A stretch of 64,000 nt of DNA from CAZVYJ01 sp964631565 (GCA_964631565.1 CAZVYJ010000007.1:16782-80781); one strand, 5' to 3'; shown: positions 54,945 to 63,914, counted from the first letter of the stretch. Numbers and translations are program-made. The notes: a model not told the origin generated them from the letters alone.

Positions 54945-56198
54945 ATGGCCGAACGTCGTGTAGTATTAACGGGGCTGGGCACGGTAAACCCGCTCGCCCA
55001 TAACGTTAATGATTTCTGGCGGGACCTTATAGCCTGCAAGAGCGGCATCAGCCGCATTACGCGCTTCGACCCCAGCCCGTACGCCTCACAGATAGGCGGG
55101 CAGGTCGATAACTGGGACGGTGTGCCTGCGGATATGTTAGATCCCCGCGAATCGAAGCGCATGGACCGGTTCTGCCAGTTTGCAGTGGCGTCCGCAATCC
55201 AGGCGGTTCGCGACAGCGGCCTGGATTTCTCCAAAGAGAACATCGACCGGGTGGGCGTGTTCGTCGGCAGCGGCATCGGCGGGCTGGAGGAGCTGGAAGT
55301 CCAGCATCTCCGCATGCTGAACAAGGGCGCCAGCAAGGTAAGCCCGTTCACCGTTCCCAAGCTTATGTCCAATGCCGGCAGCGGCAACATTGCGATTATC
55401 TGGGGTCTTCGCGGCCCGAACTGCTCGATAGTCACTGCCTGTGCGTCGGCGGCCAATTCCATCGGCGAGGCGTTCCGTGTGATTACCCGCGGCGAGGCCG
55501 ACATGATGCTTACCGGCGGCAGCGAGGCAGCCCTTACCCCGCTGGGGCTTGGCAGCTTCTGTGCCCTCAAGGGACTTTCCACTCGCAACGACGACCCGGA
55601 GCACGCCAGCAGACCGTTCGACAGGGACCGCGACGGCTTCCTGCTCGCCGAGGGCGCCGGCGTGGTGGTCATCGAAGAGCTTCAGCATGCACTCGCACGC
55701 GGCGCAAAAATTTACTGCGAGCTTATCGGCTTCGGCGCCAGCTGCGACGGGTATCACATCACTGCGCCGGAGCCTGAAGGCAGCGGCGCGGCCCTCGCAA
55801 TGAAACGCGCACTGGCCGACGGAAAGGTCAATCCGGAAGACGTCGATTACATCAATACGCACGGAACCAGCACGCAGCTCGGCGATATCGGCGAGACAAG
55901 GGCCATCAAGAAAGTCTTCGGTGATTACGCAAAGAACGGCCTGATGGTTTCCTCGACCAAGAGTTCTACAGGCCACCTGCTGGGCGCATCCGGCGGCGTG
56001 GAGCTTGTCGCCGTCGCCAAGACGTTCGAGACCAATATACTGCCGGCGACGCTGAACCTCGACAACCCCGACGCGGAGTGCGACCTGGACTACATTCCCA
56101 ACACGCCGCGGGAAAAGAAAGTCGATATCATACTGAGCAACAGCTTCGGCTTCGGCGGCCACAACGCCTGCCTGCTGCTGAAGAGATACGAAGGCTGA
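54945..56198 (+). CDS. fabF: 3-oxoacyl-ACP synthase II
   Basis: A 417-residue KAS II with the Cys-His-His triad C166 (TACASAANS), H306 (NTHGTST) and H344 (STGHLLGASG). ATG 54945 is preferred over the adjoining GTG 54942. It elongates fatty acids. It is the last gene of the cluster and is followed by a terminator. Confidence 0.97.
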   Translation: MAERRVVLTGLGTVNPLAHNVNDFWRDLIACKSGISRITRFDPSPYASQIGGQVDNWDGVPADMLDPRESKRMDRFCQFAVASAIQAVRDSGLDFSKENIDRVGVFVGSGIGGLEELEVQHLRMLNKGASKVSPFTVPKLMSNAGSGNIAIIWGLRGPNCSIVTACASAANSIGEAFRVITRGEADMMLTGGSEAALTPLGLGSFCALKGLSTRNDDPEHASRPFDRDRDGFLLAEGAGVVVIEELQHALARGAKIYCELIGFGASCDGYHITAPEPEGSGAALAMKRALADGKVNPEDVDYINTHGTSTQLGDIGETRAIKKVFGDYAKNGLMVSSTKSSTGHLLGASGGVELVAVAKTFETNILPATLNLDNPDAECDLDYIPNTPREKKVDIILSNSFGFGGHNACLLLKRYEG

Positions 56199-56231
56199 TA
56201 AACCAGGGCATTCGGACAAAAAGCAACAGTC

Positions 56232-56264
56232 AAAAAAACCCCGCTCAATCGGACGGGGTTTTTT
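56232..56264. terminator. bidirectional-looking rho-independent terminator
   Basis: An A-run, then AACCCCG, a 10-base loop, CGGGGTT and a T-run. The A-run on the left makes the mirror image work for the minus strand too, so it can end fabF and the opposing nucleotidyltransferase transcript. Confidence 0.85.
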
Positions 56265-56283
56265 AATGGAAACTCGTGCTGAA

Positions 56284-56349
56284 TGGCGGCCTTCCCAGGC
56301 CGCCACCTGCGGGAAACGATTAATTCTGGCGGCCTTGAAAGGCTGCCAG
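56284..56349. repeat. second copy of the double-hairpin repeat
   Basis: Hairpin 1 (56284-56305: TGGCGGCC, TTCCCA, GGCCGCCA, perfect) and hairpin 2 (56326-56349, 11 bp, one G-U, loop GA) match those at 47813-47884 in stems, loops and order, with a different, similarly sized spacer. It lies between the convergent fabF and nucleotidyltransferase genes and lacks the 14-base terminal repeats of the alaS copy. Confidence 0.75.
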
Positions 56350-56386
56350 ACTGGGCATTTGTTACCGTTTGCCGCCAGATAGTTTT

Positions 56387-57610
56387 TTATTTTTCCGCCA
56401 GTTCGCGGGCCAGCTTCATCGCCTTTGAACGGGAGGAGATTTCCTCGTTCAGCTGCGCCTCGTAAACCGCATGTAGTATCCTGCCGACCTTCGGCCCTTC
56501 GCAAAGTCCCATGCGGGACAGGTCGGCGCCGGTAACGAAGGGGCGGGGCGTGATTTTTTCCGGGTCGACGCCGGCTGCGCGTTTCGCGATGCGGCGGGAC
56601 TGCGTGCTGCCGCCGGTCTGCAGTTTTTCCTCGGCCAGCCACAGCCGCCTCAGCCGGTCGAAGTCGCGGCTGGCCATCAGCCGCTTGAAATCCGCCAGCG
56701 CGCAGTCGGCAGCCTTTCGCCAGCCGTCCAGGTGGGCGGAGAAAAATTTCAGCGAGTTCCGCAGCTGGTTCGACGCACCCCAGCGGCGCACGATGTTCGG
56801 TATCGCGTTCGGCTCCAGCCCGGCAAGCAGCGCTCCGAGGCTCAATACCATGTCGCACCGCGCGGCGACGCATTCGGCGCGGGCCTCGGCTCGCTTCCAC
56901 TGGCCTTCAGTGCGGAAAAGTTCCGGCAGTATGCTGCCGGCCAGGCCCAGCTCGCCCAGCAGCGCAAGCGACCGGGCCGCCGACTTGTGCGAGAGCATCT
57001 TCGACATTTCGTCGAATATCCGCTCGCCGCTGATGGATGTTATTTTCGGGGCGTGTTTGCGGACGGCCTCGGCCGTCTCGGGCGCTATCGAAAAACCCAG
57101 CCTCGTCGCGAACCGCACCGCGCGGATCATGCGCAGATAATCTTCGGCGAATCGCCTGTCGGGGTCGCCTATGGTGCGGATGACGCCGCTTTTCAAATCA
57201 GCCCGCCCGCCGACGTAATCTATCACCTCGTCGGCTATCGGGTCGTAGAACATGCCGTTGATCGTGAAGTCGCGACGCTCGGCGTCTTCTTGCGGCGAGC
57301 TGAACCGCACGCCGTCGGGCCGGCGGCCGTCGCTGTAGGACAGGTCGCTGCGGAAAGTCGTGACCTCGACCTTCCTGCCGTTGTGAATCACCATCGCCAC
57401 GCCGAACTTCGCGCCGATGAGCAGGACGCGCCGGAACAGTTTTTTCACCTGGCCGGGCTCGGCGTCGGTCGCGATGTCGTAATCGCTGCAGCGGACGCCA
57501 AGCAGCATGTCGCGCACGCACCCGCCTGCAAAGAGCGACTGGAATCCAGCCGTCCTCAGACGCCTGAGCACCCACAGTGCGGTCGATTTGTCGGCGGCAG
57601 CTTTTCCCAT
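56387..57610 (-). CDS. CCA tRNA nucleotidyltransferase / poly(A) polymerase family protein
   Basis: A 407-residue class II nucleotidyltransferase with the head motif AGGCVRDMLLG, catalytic acids in SDYDIATDA, RRDFTINGMFYDP and the RRFAEDYLRMIRAVRFATRLGF neck region (RNA binding). ATG 57610 is chosen over one eight codons upstream because it matches the usual short N-terminus. It adds CCA to tRNA or A-tails to RNA; motif inspection does not separate the two. Confidence 0.9.
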   Translation of the reverse strand: MGKAAADKSTALWVLRRLRTAGFQSLFAGGCVRDMLLGVRCSDYDIATDAEPGQVKKLFRRVLLIGAKFGVAMVIHNGRKVEVTTFRSDLSYSDGRRPDGVRFSSPQEDAERRDFTINGMFYDPIADEVIDYVGGRADLKSGVIRTIGDPDRRFAEDYLRMIRAVRFATRLGFSIAPETAEAVRKHAPKITSISGERIFDEMSKMLSHKSAARSLALLGELGLAGSILPELFRTEGQWKRAEARAECVAARCDMVLSLGALLAGLEPNAIPNIVRRWGASNQLRNSLKFFSAHLDGWRKAADCALADFKRLMASRDFDRLRRLWLAEEKLQTGGSTQSRRIAKRAAGVDPEKITPRPFVTGADLSRMGLCEGPKVGRILHAVYEAQLNEEISSRSKAMKLARELAEK

Positions 57611-57655
57611 AGGCCAGATTTTATATCGGCACAATGCCCCTTGGTGGCGGATTTT

Positions 57656-59863
57656 TTACGACGCCTGCCGGCGATTTGCGATGACCGATTCCGCCACCAG
57701 CACCAGGAACGCCGCGACGAGCAGCATGTCCCACCAGTTGCGCCCGCGGGCGGTTTCCGCGGCTGCGGCATGGGCGTCGGCGCAGCTGGCTGCGATGTAT
57801 ACATGCTCCACGCCCGCCCGATGCAGCGCCGTGAGCAGCTCGCTCGGCGTCATTTGGGCCAGGTCGGCTTCCTCGCCGCTGGGATTCACCACGAACGCGC
57901 CCTCGTCCAGAATTTTATCAGGCTGCGACGGCGAGACGACGCGCCAACGGTACTCGCCGGGCGTCTGCGTGTCCGTGAACACTGCGGCCGGTCCCTTAGG
58001 GGCGGTCTGCTTTATCGCTACCGGCAGCACACGCTTGTCGCCGGGGGAGTTTTCAGGCAGCGTGACGGTAAGCACCGCGCCGTCGGGCAGGCCGGTTTTC
58101 ATCGCCAGCGTTACCTGTGCGCCTGCCTGGTATGAAAGCTGTTTAGCGCCTTCATTTCGGCCGGCCGACATGATTGCCGCACGCTGCATCGCGGGCATCA
58201 TCACGACTGCGCCCTCGGCGCTGAGATTCGCCCAGTTCTGCGAGATGGCGGTCGTGCACAGCACAACCCTGCCCCGGCCGAAGTCCTTGACGAGCAGCAG
58301 TGGGTCGCCGTTGGCCAGTCGCATCAGTACATGCGGCTCGACCGGCGAAGGCTCCAGCCGGAAGTACCGCTGCGTCAGCACGAGCAGATACTTGTTCATG
58401 TCCTCGAACAGGCCCGCCAGATAGGGGTGCTCCATGTCAACCCACTGCAGCGACGCAGCCGGTGCGGTCGGCCCTATTTCGCCGACGGCCCCGACGAGCC
58501 GGCCCGGAAGCAGGCCGCCGCCTTCGGTAGTTTCCTGCATGAAACGCTGGTTGTAGTTTTCCTTATCGACGGCCGGACCGAGGAAGAAAACCACCGTCCC
58601 GCCGCCGGATGCGAAGTCGGTGATATCTTTCGCCTGCTCGGCCGTGAACGCCGGCACGTCGTACAGGAAGACGATGTCGGCCCCGGCGAGCCGGGCGGCG
58701 TCGAGTTCGCCGATTGCAGCCGTCCGCATGTTAATCGGCCAGGGCGTCTGTGGGTCGGTGAACGGCTCCAGGCCGATTCGCAGCGGGCGGGTCGCGGCGT
58801 AATCGCTGTCGCCGTGCACTATAATCGCCTCGGCCCGGCCGCCGATATTCAGACAGAACCGCCGGACGTTGTCGTCGGCCAGCGCGTCGGAATTTTCAAG
58901 CAGCACCGCGCCGGTCGCCGTTCCGCTCTCCGAAAAACGATGCCGGAAACTCACCGTCGCCCGCGAGCCCTTGCCCCCGGCGGCCGAGAGTGTCTTCTTC
59001 GCCCGCCGGATAATTTTTTCGCCGCCGCCGTCGCCGCCGTCCGCACGCAGCAGAACGTCCACCGTCTGGTCGGTCGGTGATGAATTCACAAGTTCAGCTT
59101 CGAATGTCAGCAGCGAATCCGCAATCGGCTGGCCGCCGATTTTCAGACTCCTTATGCCGACGTCGCGCGTATCGCGGGCGGACGTGTCGATTATGAAGAC
59201 GTACACGTCCTTGTCCTCTGCAAGGTCGCCGGACTCAACGAGCCGCTGAAAGCTCGACCGCTGCATGTCGCTGAAAATGTAAATTGACTTTTTCCCGACG
59301 TGCTCGCCGCGAAGCATGTTCATGGCCTGTGCGGCTGCGGCGTCGAGGGAAGCCTGGCCGCCGGTCGGCGGGGCCTGGAGAATTTTCCGGCGCAGGTCTT
59401 CGAAGCCGGCCGTCATTTCCAGCGAGCTGTCCGGGCTGTTCGTGATTATCACGCCCGCCAGCTTCGGCTTGTCGTCGCCGCCGAGCAGTTCCGTTGCCTC
59501 GGTTTTGGCCAGGGCCAGCCGGGTCGCCTCGCCGGAGCGGGCCGACATCGACATGCTGTTGTCCAGCACGATGACCGCCGCATGCTGCTCGCCTCCCAGC
59601 CAGCTTTCGCTGCCGCGCGTTATCGGCTCGGCCACGGCGATGGCCAGCACCGCCAGCAGCAGCGACCGCGTCATCATCAGCAGCAGGTTCTGTATTTTCC
59701 GCCGCCGGGCCGTCCGCTCGACGCTCATGCGCAGGAACCGCAGCGTCGGGAAGGCCAGCTCCTTCGCGCGGACCTTCGACAGCATGTGCAGCAGGGGCGG
59801 AATGCCGGCCGCGGCCAGGCCGACAAGCAGAAGCGGTGTTGAAAATACGATCGCCTGCGTCAT
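57656..59863 (-). CDS. BatA/VWA-domain membrane protein
   Basis: A 735-residue membrane protein. The N-terminal BatA-type segment has two hydrophobic helices (LLVGLAAAGIPPLLHML, then a second near 60-78). A von Willebrand A-like domain with MIDAS motif DNSMS follows, then a beta-rich middle, an amidotransferase-like stretch (~390-440) and one C-terminal helix (WWDMLLVAAFLVLVAESV). ATG 59863 overlaps the upstream gene's stop by four bases (ATGA). Such proteins work with DUF58 and MoxR partners in envelope stress or complex assembly. The usual MoxR ATPase is not encoded beside it here. Confidence 0.85.
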   Translation of the reverse strand: MTQAIVFSTPLLLVGLAAAGIPPLLHMLSKVRAKELAFPTLRFLRMSVERTARRRKIQNLLLMMTRSLLLAVLAIAVAEPITRGSESWLGGEQHAAVIVLDNSMSMSARSGEATRLALAKTEATELLGGDDKPKLAGVIITNSPDSSLEMTAGFEDLRRKILQAPPTGGQASLDAAAAQAMNMLRGEHVGKKSIYIFSDMQRSSFQRLVESGDLAEDKDVYVFIIDTSARDTRDVGIRSLKIGGQPIADSLLTFEAELVNSSPTDQTVDVLLRADGGDGGGEKIIRRAKKTLSAAGGKGSRATVSFRHRFSESGTATGAVLLENSDALADDNVRRFCLNIGGRAEAIIVHGDSDYAATRPLRIGLEPFTDPQTPWPINMRTAAIGELDAARLAGADIVFLYDVPAFTAEQAKDITDFASGGGTVVFFLGPAVDKENYNQRFMQETTEGGGLLPGRLVGAVGEIGPTAPAASLQWVDMEHPYLAGLFEDMNKYLLVLTQRYFRLEPSPVEPHVLMRLANGDPLLLVKDFGRGRVVLCTTAISQNWANLSAEGAVVMMPAMQRAAIMSAGRNEGAKQLSYQAGAQVTLAMKTGLPDGAVLTVTLPENSPGDKRVLPVAIKQTAPKGPAAVFTDTQTPGEYRWRVVSPSQPDKILDEGAFVVNPSGEEADLAQMTPSELLTALHRAGVEHVYIAASCADAHAAAAETARGRNWWDMLLVAAFLVLVAESVIANRRQAS

Positions 59864-60762
59864 TTCCGCATCGTCCTCCGCCGGGCCAGATATTCCATCA
59901 GCATCACGTCGTAGGGCGTGCTGGTCGTCGCCTGGACGTATTCGATATTCTTGTCGCCGCATTCCTTGCGGAAGCGGTCGATGAACGTTTGCATTTCTTC
60001 GCGGTAGGCGCCGCGCACCTGACGGGCGTCGATCTGCATTTTCTCGCCGGTCTCCATGTCGTTAAGCGCTACGATGCCCTTGAACGGAAACTCCAGCTCG
60101 GCCTTGTCCAGCACGTGGAACACGATTATCTGGTGCTTCTTGTGCACGAAGTGCTGCAGCGCACGCGAGACCTCGGCCGGATCGTCGTAAAAATCGGAAA
60201 TGATGATGACAAGCCCTCTTTTTGCGATGGTCTCGGCGAGCTGGTGGCAGGTTTCGGCGATGGCGGTCTGGTTCCGCGGGCGTAGCTTCTCGAGATTGGT
60301 GAAGATGCGGTCCAGATGGGCCGGCGTCGAGCCGGGCGGCAGATGGAACCGCACGGCGTTGTCGAACGCTATCATTCCGACCATGTCCTGCTGGCGGCAC
60401 ATGAGGTACGACAGGCACGCCGCCAGGAAGCAGCCGTAGTGGAACTTCGTCGCCCTGCCGGAATGTTTGTAGTCCATCGACCTGCTGACGTCGAGCAGGA
60501 TGTACGCACGCAGATTGGTTTCCTGCTCGTACTGCTTGACGTAGTAGCGGTCGGTCCGGCCCCACGCGATCCAGTCCATGTGCCTCAGGTCGTCGCCGGG
60601 TGAATATTCGCGGTGCTCGGTGAACTCGACCGAGAAGCCCTTGTGCGGGCTGCGATGCAGGCCTGATATGAAGCCCTCCACCGCCTGTCGAACCAGCAGG
60701 TTCAGGTTCTTCAGCCTGGCGATGCGGTGCGGCTCGAAATAGAGATACGGCGACCTGGCCAT
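59860..60762 (-). CDS. DUF58 domain protein (VWA-like)
   Basis: A 300-residue DUF58 protein with the family signature EHREYSPGDDLRHMDW and WGRTDRYYVKQYEQE, followed by a VWA-like fold with MIDAS-type DVSRSMD. It is translationally coupled to the BatA-like gene downstream. The upstream neighbour is rsmD instead of the expected MoxR-type ATPase. It lies nine bases from rsmD. Confidence 0.93.
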   Translation of the reverse strand: MARSPYLYFEPHRIARLKNLNLLVRQAVEGFISGLHRSPHKGFSVEFTEHREYSPGDDLRHMDWIAWGRTDRYYVKQYEQETNLRAYILLDVSRSMDYKHSGRATKFHYGCFLAACLSYLMCRQQDMVGMIAFDNAVRFHLPPGSTPAHLDRIFTNLEKLRPRNQTAIAETCHQLAETIAKRGLVIIISDFYDDPAEVSRALQHFVHKKHQIIVFHVLDKAELEFPFKGIVALNDMETGEKMQIDARQVRGAYREEMQTFIDRFRKECGDKNIEYVQATTSTPYDVMLMEYLARRRTMRK

Positions 60763-60771
60763 TGTCAGCCT

Positions 60772-61347
60772 CTATTCAGGATGCCCTAAAAGCACAACAT
60801 GCATGTTTCCGTATCGCCGGCGCCGCAGTGCGACCAGGCCGGCCAGCTCCTCCGGCAGGCCGACGTCGTCCGGCACGCGCAGCACCACGATGCCGCCGCC
60901 GGCTAGATGCCCGGCCAGCGGCCGGAATATGTTCTCCTCAACGTCGCTCCAAGACCACTGCCTCGCGTGCGCGTAGGGCGGGTCGACGAATACGACGTCC
61001 AGTTTCATCGGCAGTTCGGCCAGCCAGCGGGCCAGCCGGATGTTTACGTCTCCCTGCCACACGACGCACCGCTCGGAGGCCTGGATTGTTTCTATGTTCC
61101 GCCTCAGCCGCTCGACGACGCGCCGGTCGCGCTCGGCGAAGTAGCATCGCGCGGCTCCGCGCGAAAGCGCCTCGATGCCCATTGTGCCGGTTCCGCAGTA
61201 CAGATCGGCGACGACTGCGTCGACGAGGTTGGCGCCAAGGATATCGAACAGCGATTTTTTGGCCGCCCCGGTAATTGGACGGGTAATGCTGCCCGGCGGC
61301 GGGGGGAGAAGCTTTCGGCCCTTGTATATTCCTGCGATTATATGCAA
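60772..61347 (-). CDS. rsmD: 16S rRNA (guanine-966 N2) methyltransferase
   Basis: A 191-residue RsmD. It starts with the family's GIYKGRKLLPPP and RPITGAAKKSLFDIL, then the SAM motif LYCGTGTMGIEALSRGA and catalytic DPPY. It modifies 16S rRNA during 30S assembly. It heads the minus-strand operon with the DUF58 and BatA-like genes. Confidence 0.95.
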   Translation of the reverse strand: MHIIAGIYKGRKLLPPPPGSITRPITGAAKKSLFDILGANLVDAVVADLYCGTGTMGIEALSRGAARCYFAERDRRVVERLRRNIETIQASERCVVWQGDVNIRLARWLAELPMKLDVVFVDPPYAHARQWSWSDVEENIFRPLAGHLAGGGIVVLRVPDDVGLPEELAGLVALRRRRYGNMHVVLLGHPE

Positions 61348-61511
61348 TTGAGTTCCTCTTATGAACTAACGTGCCGTATCGTTGAATTTTGCCGAGAGCA
61401 GATTTTAACTGACGGAGGGCGATTATCAGAGTAATGTTTTCCGCCGGTTTTTGCTTTGATTTGCAGGCCGCGGGAGGGTATTTGTTTGGGGGCGCCCTGA
61501 GCGCAAAAATT

Positions 61512-61544
61512 TTGCCCCGGTCGATTGGGCAGGAACCGGGGCAA
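61512..61544 (-). terminator. minus-strand terminator-like hairpin
   Basis: TTGCCCCGGT and ACCGGGGCAA form a perfect 10-bp stem with a 13-base loop. On the minus strand it is followed by AATTTTTG, the terminator orientation; on the plus strand no T-run follows. It could end minus-strand read-through from mntP or a small RNA. Confidence 0.4.
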
Positions 61545-61593
61545 GGGGCATTGGTGCGGGGTCCCGTGAGGGACCTGCTTGCGGCTGCCAAGG

Positions 61594-61621
61594 TTGTGCT
61601 AAAATAAAGCTAGGATACAAT
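61594..61621 (+). promoter_or_regulatory. promoter of the lipoprotein gene
   Basis: TTGTGC (61594-61599), a 16-base spacer and TACAAT (61616-61621), 31 bases before the ATG at 61653. Confidence 0.5.
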
Positions 61622-61652
61622 TGGCCGGCACGCCAATTTTTACGGACGAAAA

Positions 61653-62273
61653 ATGAAAAAGTCTGCAGCAATTCGACCCGCGACGTTCGCAACAGCCGTT
61701 CTGCTGGCGTTTTCGCTGTGTTCGTGCGGCACGTACAGCAAGCCTTTGGGCACGCAGCCCGAGCTTACGCCCGCCGAAAGAAATTTCGAGGTCACTTGGC
61801 GGGCCAGCCAGGATGTGCTCACAAAATACCGTTTTGAGCTGGACCGCCTGGACCGCCGCGAGGGCGTTATAGTCACGGAACTGATGGTCGGAAGGCAGTT
61901 CTTCGAATTGTGGCGGCACGACTGCGTGACGATGCGCGACAAGGCCGAGAGTTCGCTCCAGACCATTTATAAACGCGCAATCGTTACGATCCGTCCCACC
62001 TCGCCGGGCGCCAGCACGTGGAAGGCCACCGTCGTCGTCGAGGTTGACCGTTCAGACAGGCCGACGCTGCAGCTTACGACCACTTCCGACGCTTATGACA
62101 TGTTTGTCCTGCCGGGCGGCGGCGAGGAGCGGAGCAAGTATCTGCTGGATTACGGCAAGGACGAAATGGGCAGGGAAAAAGGCGGCATGGTCGAGCTGGA
62201 CCAGGATAAGGATTTCGCAGCCAAGATAGAGGCCGATATCTCCTCGCTTGTAGCAAAGCGGATGCTTCGCTGA
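61653..62273 (+). CDS. small lipoprotein of unknown function
   Basis: A 206-residue predicted lipoprotein (signal ending SLCSC). The rest is a mixed alpha/beta domain, rich in Asp/Arg pairs, without a recognised family. It has its own promoter and converges on mntP, 12 bases away. Confidence 0.7.
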   Translation: MKKSAAIRPATFATAVLLAFSLCSCGTYSKPLGTQPELTPAERNFEVTWRASQDVLTKYRFELDRLDRREGVIVTELMVGRQFFELWRHDCVTMRDKAESSLQTIYKRAIVTIRPTSPGASTWKATVVVEVDRSDRPTLQLTTTSDAYDMFVLPGGGEERSKYLLDYGKDEMGREKGGMVELDQDKDFAAKIEADISSLVAKRMLR

Positions 62274-62285
62274 TTCCGCCTGTTT

Positions 62286-62870
62286 CTATAACCACAGAAA
62301 ACATACCGCCAGCGCCATCAGAACCACCGCCCCGGCCGTTTCCGCGTACCGCCCGAACGCCTTGCCGGCGTGCCGGCCTATGATAATGCCAATCAGCGAC
62401 ATCATCGCCGCGACCACTCCGATAATCGCACTGGCCTGCCATATTTCGTGGCCGCGAACGCCCAGCGAAAAGCCGACCACCAGCGCGTCGATACTGGTGG
62501 CCACTGACAGCACCACCAGCGACCAGCCGCGGGTCGGATCCTTGGCCTTTATGCGGAATTCTTTTTCCGCGGCGTGCTCGGCCGACTCGACAACTGCGCC
62601 CGGGTGGTTTTTGACGGCTTCGATGAACATCTTCAGGCCTATGGCGAATACAAGCCCCGCGGCGAGGTACGTTCCGAAAGTCTGAACAAACCCGGCCAGC
62701 TGGGCGCCGCCGAACCAGCCCAGGAGCGGCATGAAAAACTGGAAAAGCCCCATATGCCAGGCCATCCGGAATTTCTGCCTGGCACCGTGCCATTTGACGC
62801 CGATGGCGGCGCAGACGCTCATTGCGTCCGCCCCCAGACCCGCCGCGATTGCGATGATGTACCAGATCAT
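62286..62870 (-). CDS. mntP: manganese efflux pump MntP
   Basis: A 194-residue membrane protein with six predicted helices and the repeated MntP acidic motifs GLGADAMSVCAAIG and ATSIDALVVGFSLG. It exports Mn2+. No yybP-ykoY-type manganese riboswitch was recognisable in the upstream 170 bases; a perfect palindrome at 62913-62926 is a candidate operator instead. Confidence 0.93.
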   Translation of the reverse strand: MIWYIIAIAAGLGADAMSVCAAIGVKWHGARQKFRMAWHMGLFQFFMPLLGWFGGAQLAGFVQTFGTYLAAGLVFAIGLKMFIEAVKNHPGAVVESAEHAAEKEFRIKAKDPTRGWSLVVLSVATSIDALVVGFSLGVRGHEIWQASAIIGVVAAMMSLIGIIIGRHAGKAFGRYAETAGAVVLMALAVCFLWL

Positions 62871-62912
62871 GTTCTTGCCTAAGCGATTTGAGGCTTTTTA
62901 GCCGATGTTCAG

Positions 62913-62926
62913 TTGTGCATGCACAA
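62913..62926. promoter_or_regulatory. perfect 14-base palindrome upstream of mntP
   Basis: TTGTGCATGCACAA reads identically on both strands and lies 42 bases before the mntP start, in the divergent region shared with the formate/nitrite transporter. A regulator-binding site is likely; the regulator is unknown. Confidence 0.45.
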
Positions 62927-62954
62927 AACAGGCCCGCCGGTTTTTTGGGCATTT

Positions 62955-63013
62955 TTTCATGTTTTACGTTTGCCGGCGCGGGCAATTGCGCAGAAAGTAT
63001 GCAAAACATGAAA
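62955..63013. repeat. 11-base inverted repeat in the mntP/FNT divergent region
   Basis: TTTCATGTTTT (62955-62965) and AAAACATGAAA (63003-63013) are exact inverted copies 37 bases apart. Between them lies a second, smaller dyad TTGCC/GGCAA (62970-62985). Two sites for one dimeric regulator, or a looped operator, are possible. Confidence 0.45.
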
Positions 63014-63039
63014 GCCGAATGATAGTAGGAGAATAGCAC

Positions 63040-63879
63040 ATGAGCGAAAATAAGTTAAACTTCAACCTGCTGATTCCGCCGGAAATGGCGAATCAGGTTC
63101 TTGCCGCCGGCGTCAAGAAAGTGCAGATGGACACGATGAGCACAATGCTGCTGGGCATTCTGGCCGGCATGTTCATCGGGTTCGGCACCGATTTGTACAT
63201 CATACTCATGACGGGCTCGTCGGTTATGCCGTTCGGCGCGGCCAGGTTCCTGGGCGGTATCGTATTCAGCTTCGGCCTGATTCTGGTGGTCATCGCCGGA
63301 GCGGAACTGTTCACCGGAAACAATCTTATCGTAACGGCCGTCGCCGCCGGCAAGGTCAGCGTCAGATACCTCCTGCGAAACTGGGTTATTGTCTATATCG
63401 GAAACTTCATCGGCTCGGTGGCGCTGGCTGCGCTTGTCTGGCTGGGGGGGCAGGGCAGTATGGCTGACGGCGCCGTCGGCAAGCTGGCCGTCGCGATAGC
63501 CGGCAGCAAATGCGAACTGACGTTCGTCGAGGCGCTGCTGCGGGGCATTCTCTGCAACATCCTGGTGTGCCTGGCCGTCTGGATGTGCTTCTCCGCCAGG
63601 AGCACGACCGACAAGATCGTGGCCATCATCTTCCCCATCGCCGCGTTCGTGGCCTGCGGGTTCGAGCACTGCGTGGCGAACATGTATTTCGTGCCTTTCG
63701 GCATGTTCCATGCAATCGGCATGGACAATGTGCCGGAAAACCTCACATGGGCGAACTTCCTTGTGAACAATCTCGTCCCGGTGACCATAGGCAACATTAT
63801 CGGCGGCGGCGGCTTCGGCCTGCTGTTCTACATCATCTACCTTCGCAGAACCCCAAGATACAAGGACGAGGCGAAGTAG
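63040..63879 (+). CDS. formate/nitrite transporter family protein
   Basis: A 279-residue FNT channel with six helices and the family motifs AGAELFTGNN and GFEHCVANMYF (pore histidine). It moves formate, nitrite or hydrosulfide; formate suits a fermentative lifestyle. AGGAG lies 9 bases before the ATG. Confidence 0.93.
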   Translation: MSENKLNFNLLIPPEMANQVLAAGVKKVQMDTMSTMLLGILAGMFIGFGTDLYIILMTGSSVMPFGAARFLGGIVFSFGLILVVIAGAELFTGNNLIVTAVAAGKVSVRYLLRNWVIVYIGNFIGSVALAALVWLGGQGSMADGAVGKLAVAIAGSKCELTFVEALLRGILCNILVCLAVWMCFSARSTTDKIVAIIFPIAAFVACGFEHCVANMYFVPFGMFHAIGMDNVPENLTWANFLVNNLVPVTIGNIIGGGGFGLLFYIIYLRRTPRYKDEAK

Positions 63880-63914
63880 AATTGAAATCAGAACGTACGA
63901 GCCGCGACTGTAAA

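Larger units (their letters stand above)
61348..61652. other. 305-base divergent intergenic region with several hairpins
   Basis: Between rsmD (minus) and a lipoprotein gene (plus). It contains a 10-bp hairpin at 61512-61544, a GGTCCC/GGGACC hairpin near 61560-61575, the lipoprotein promoter and a small ATTGGC/GCCAAT hairpin followed by TTTTT (61620-61642) in that gene's leader. No open reading frame is convincing. Confidence 0.5.

Noticed and set aside
56283..56465. Small 60-residue gene after fabF
   Set aside because: Its first half is the palindromic repeat and the rest overlaps the nucleotidyltransferase gene on the other strand.
62871..63039. Manganese (yybP-ykoY) riboswitch before mntP
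   Set aside because: The conserved loop sequences of that riboswitch are not recognisable in either orientation.
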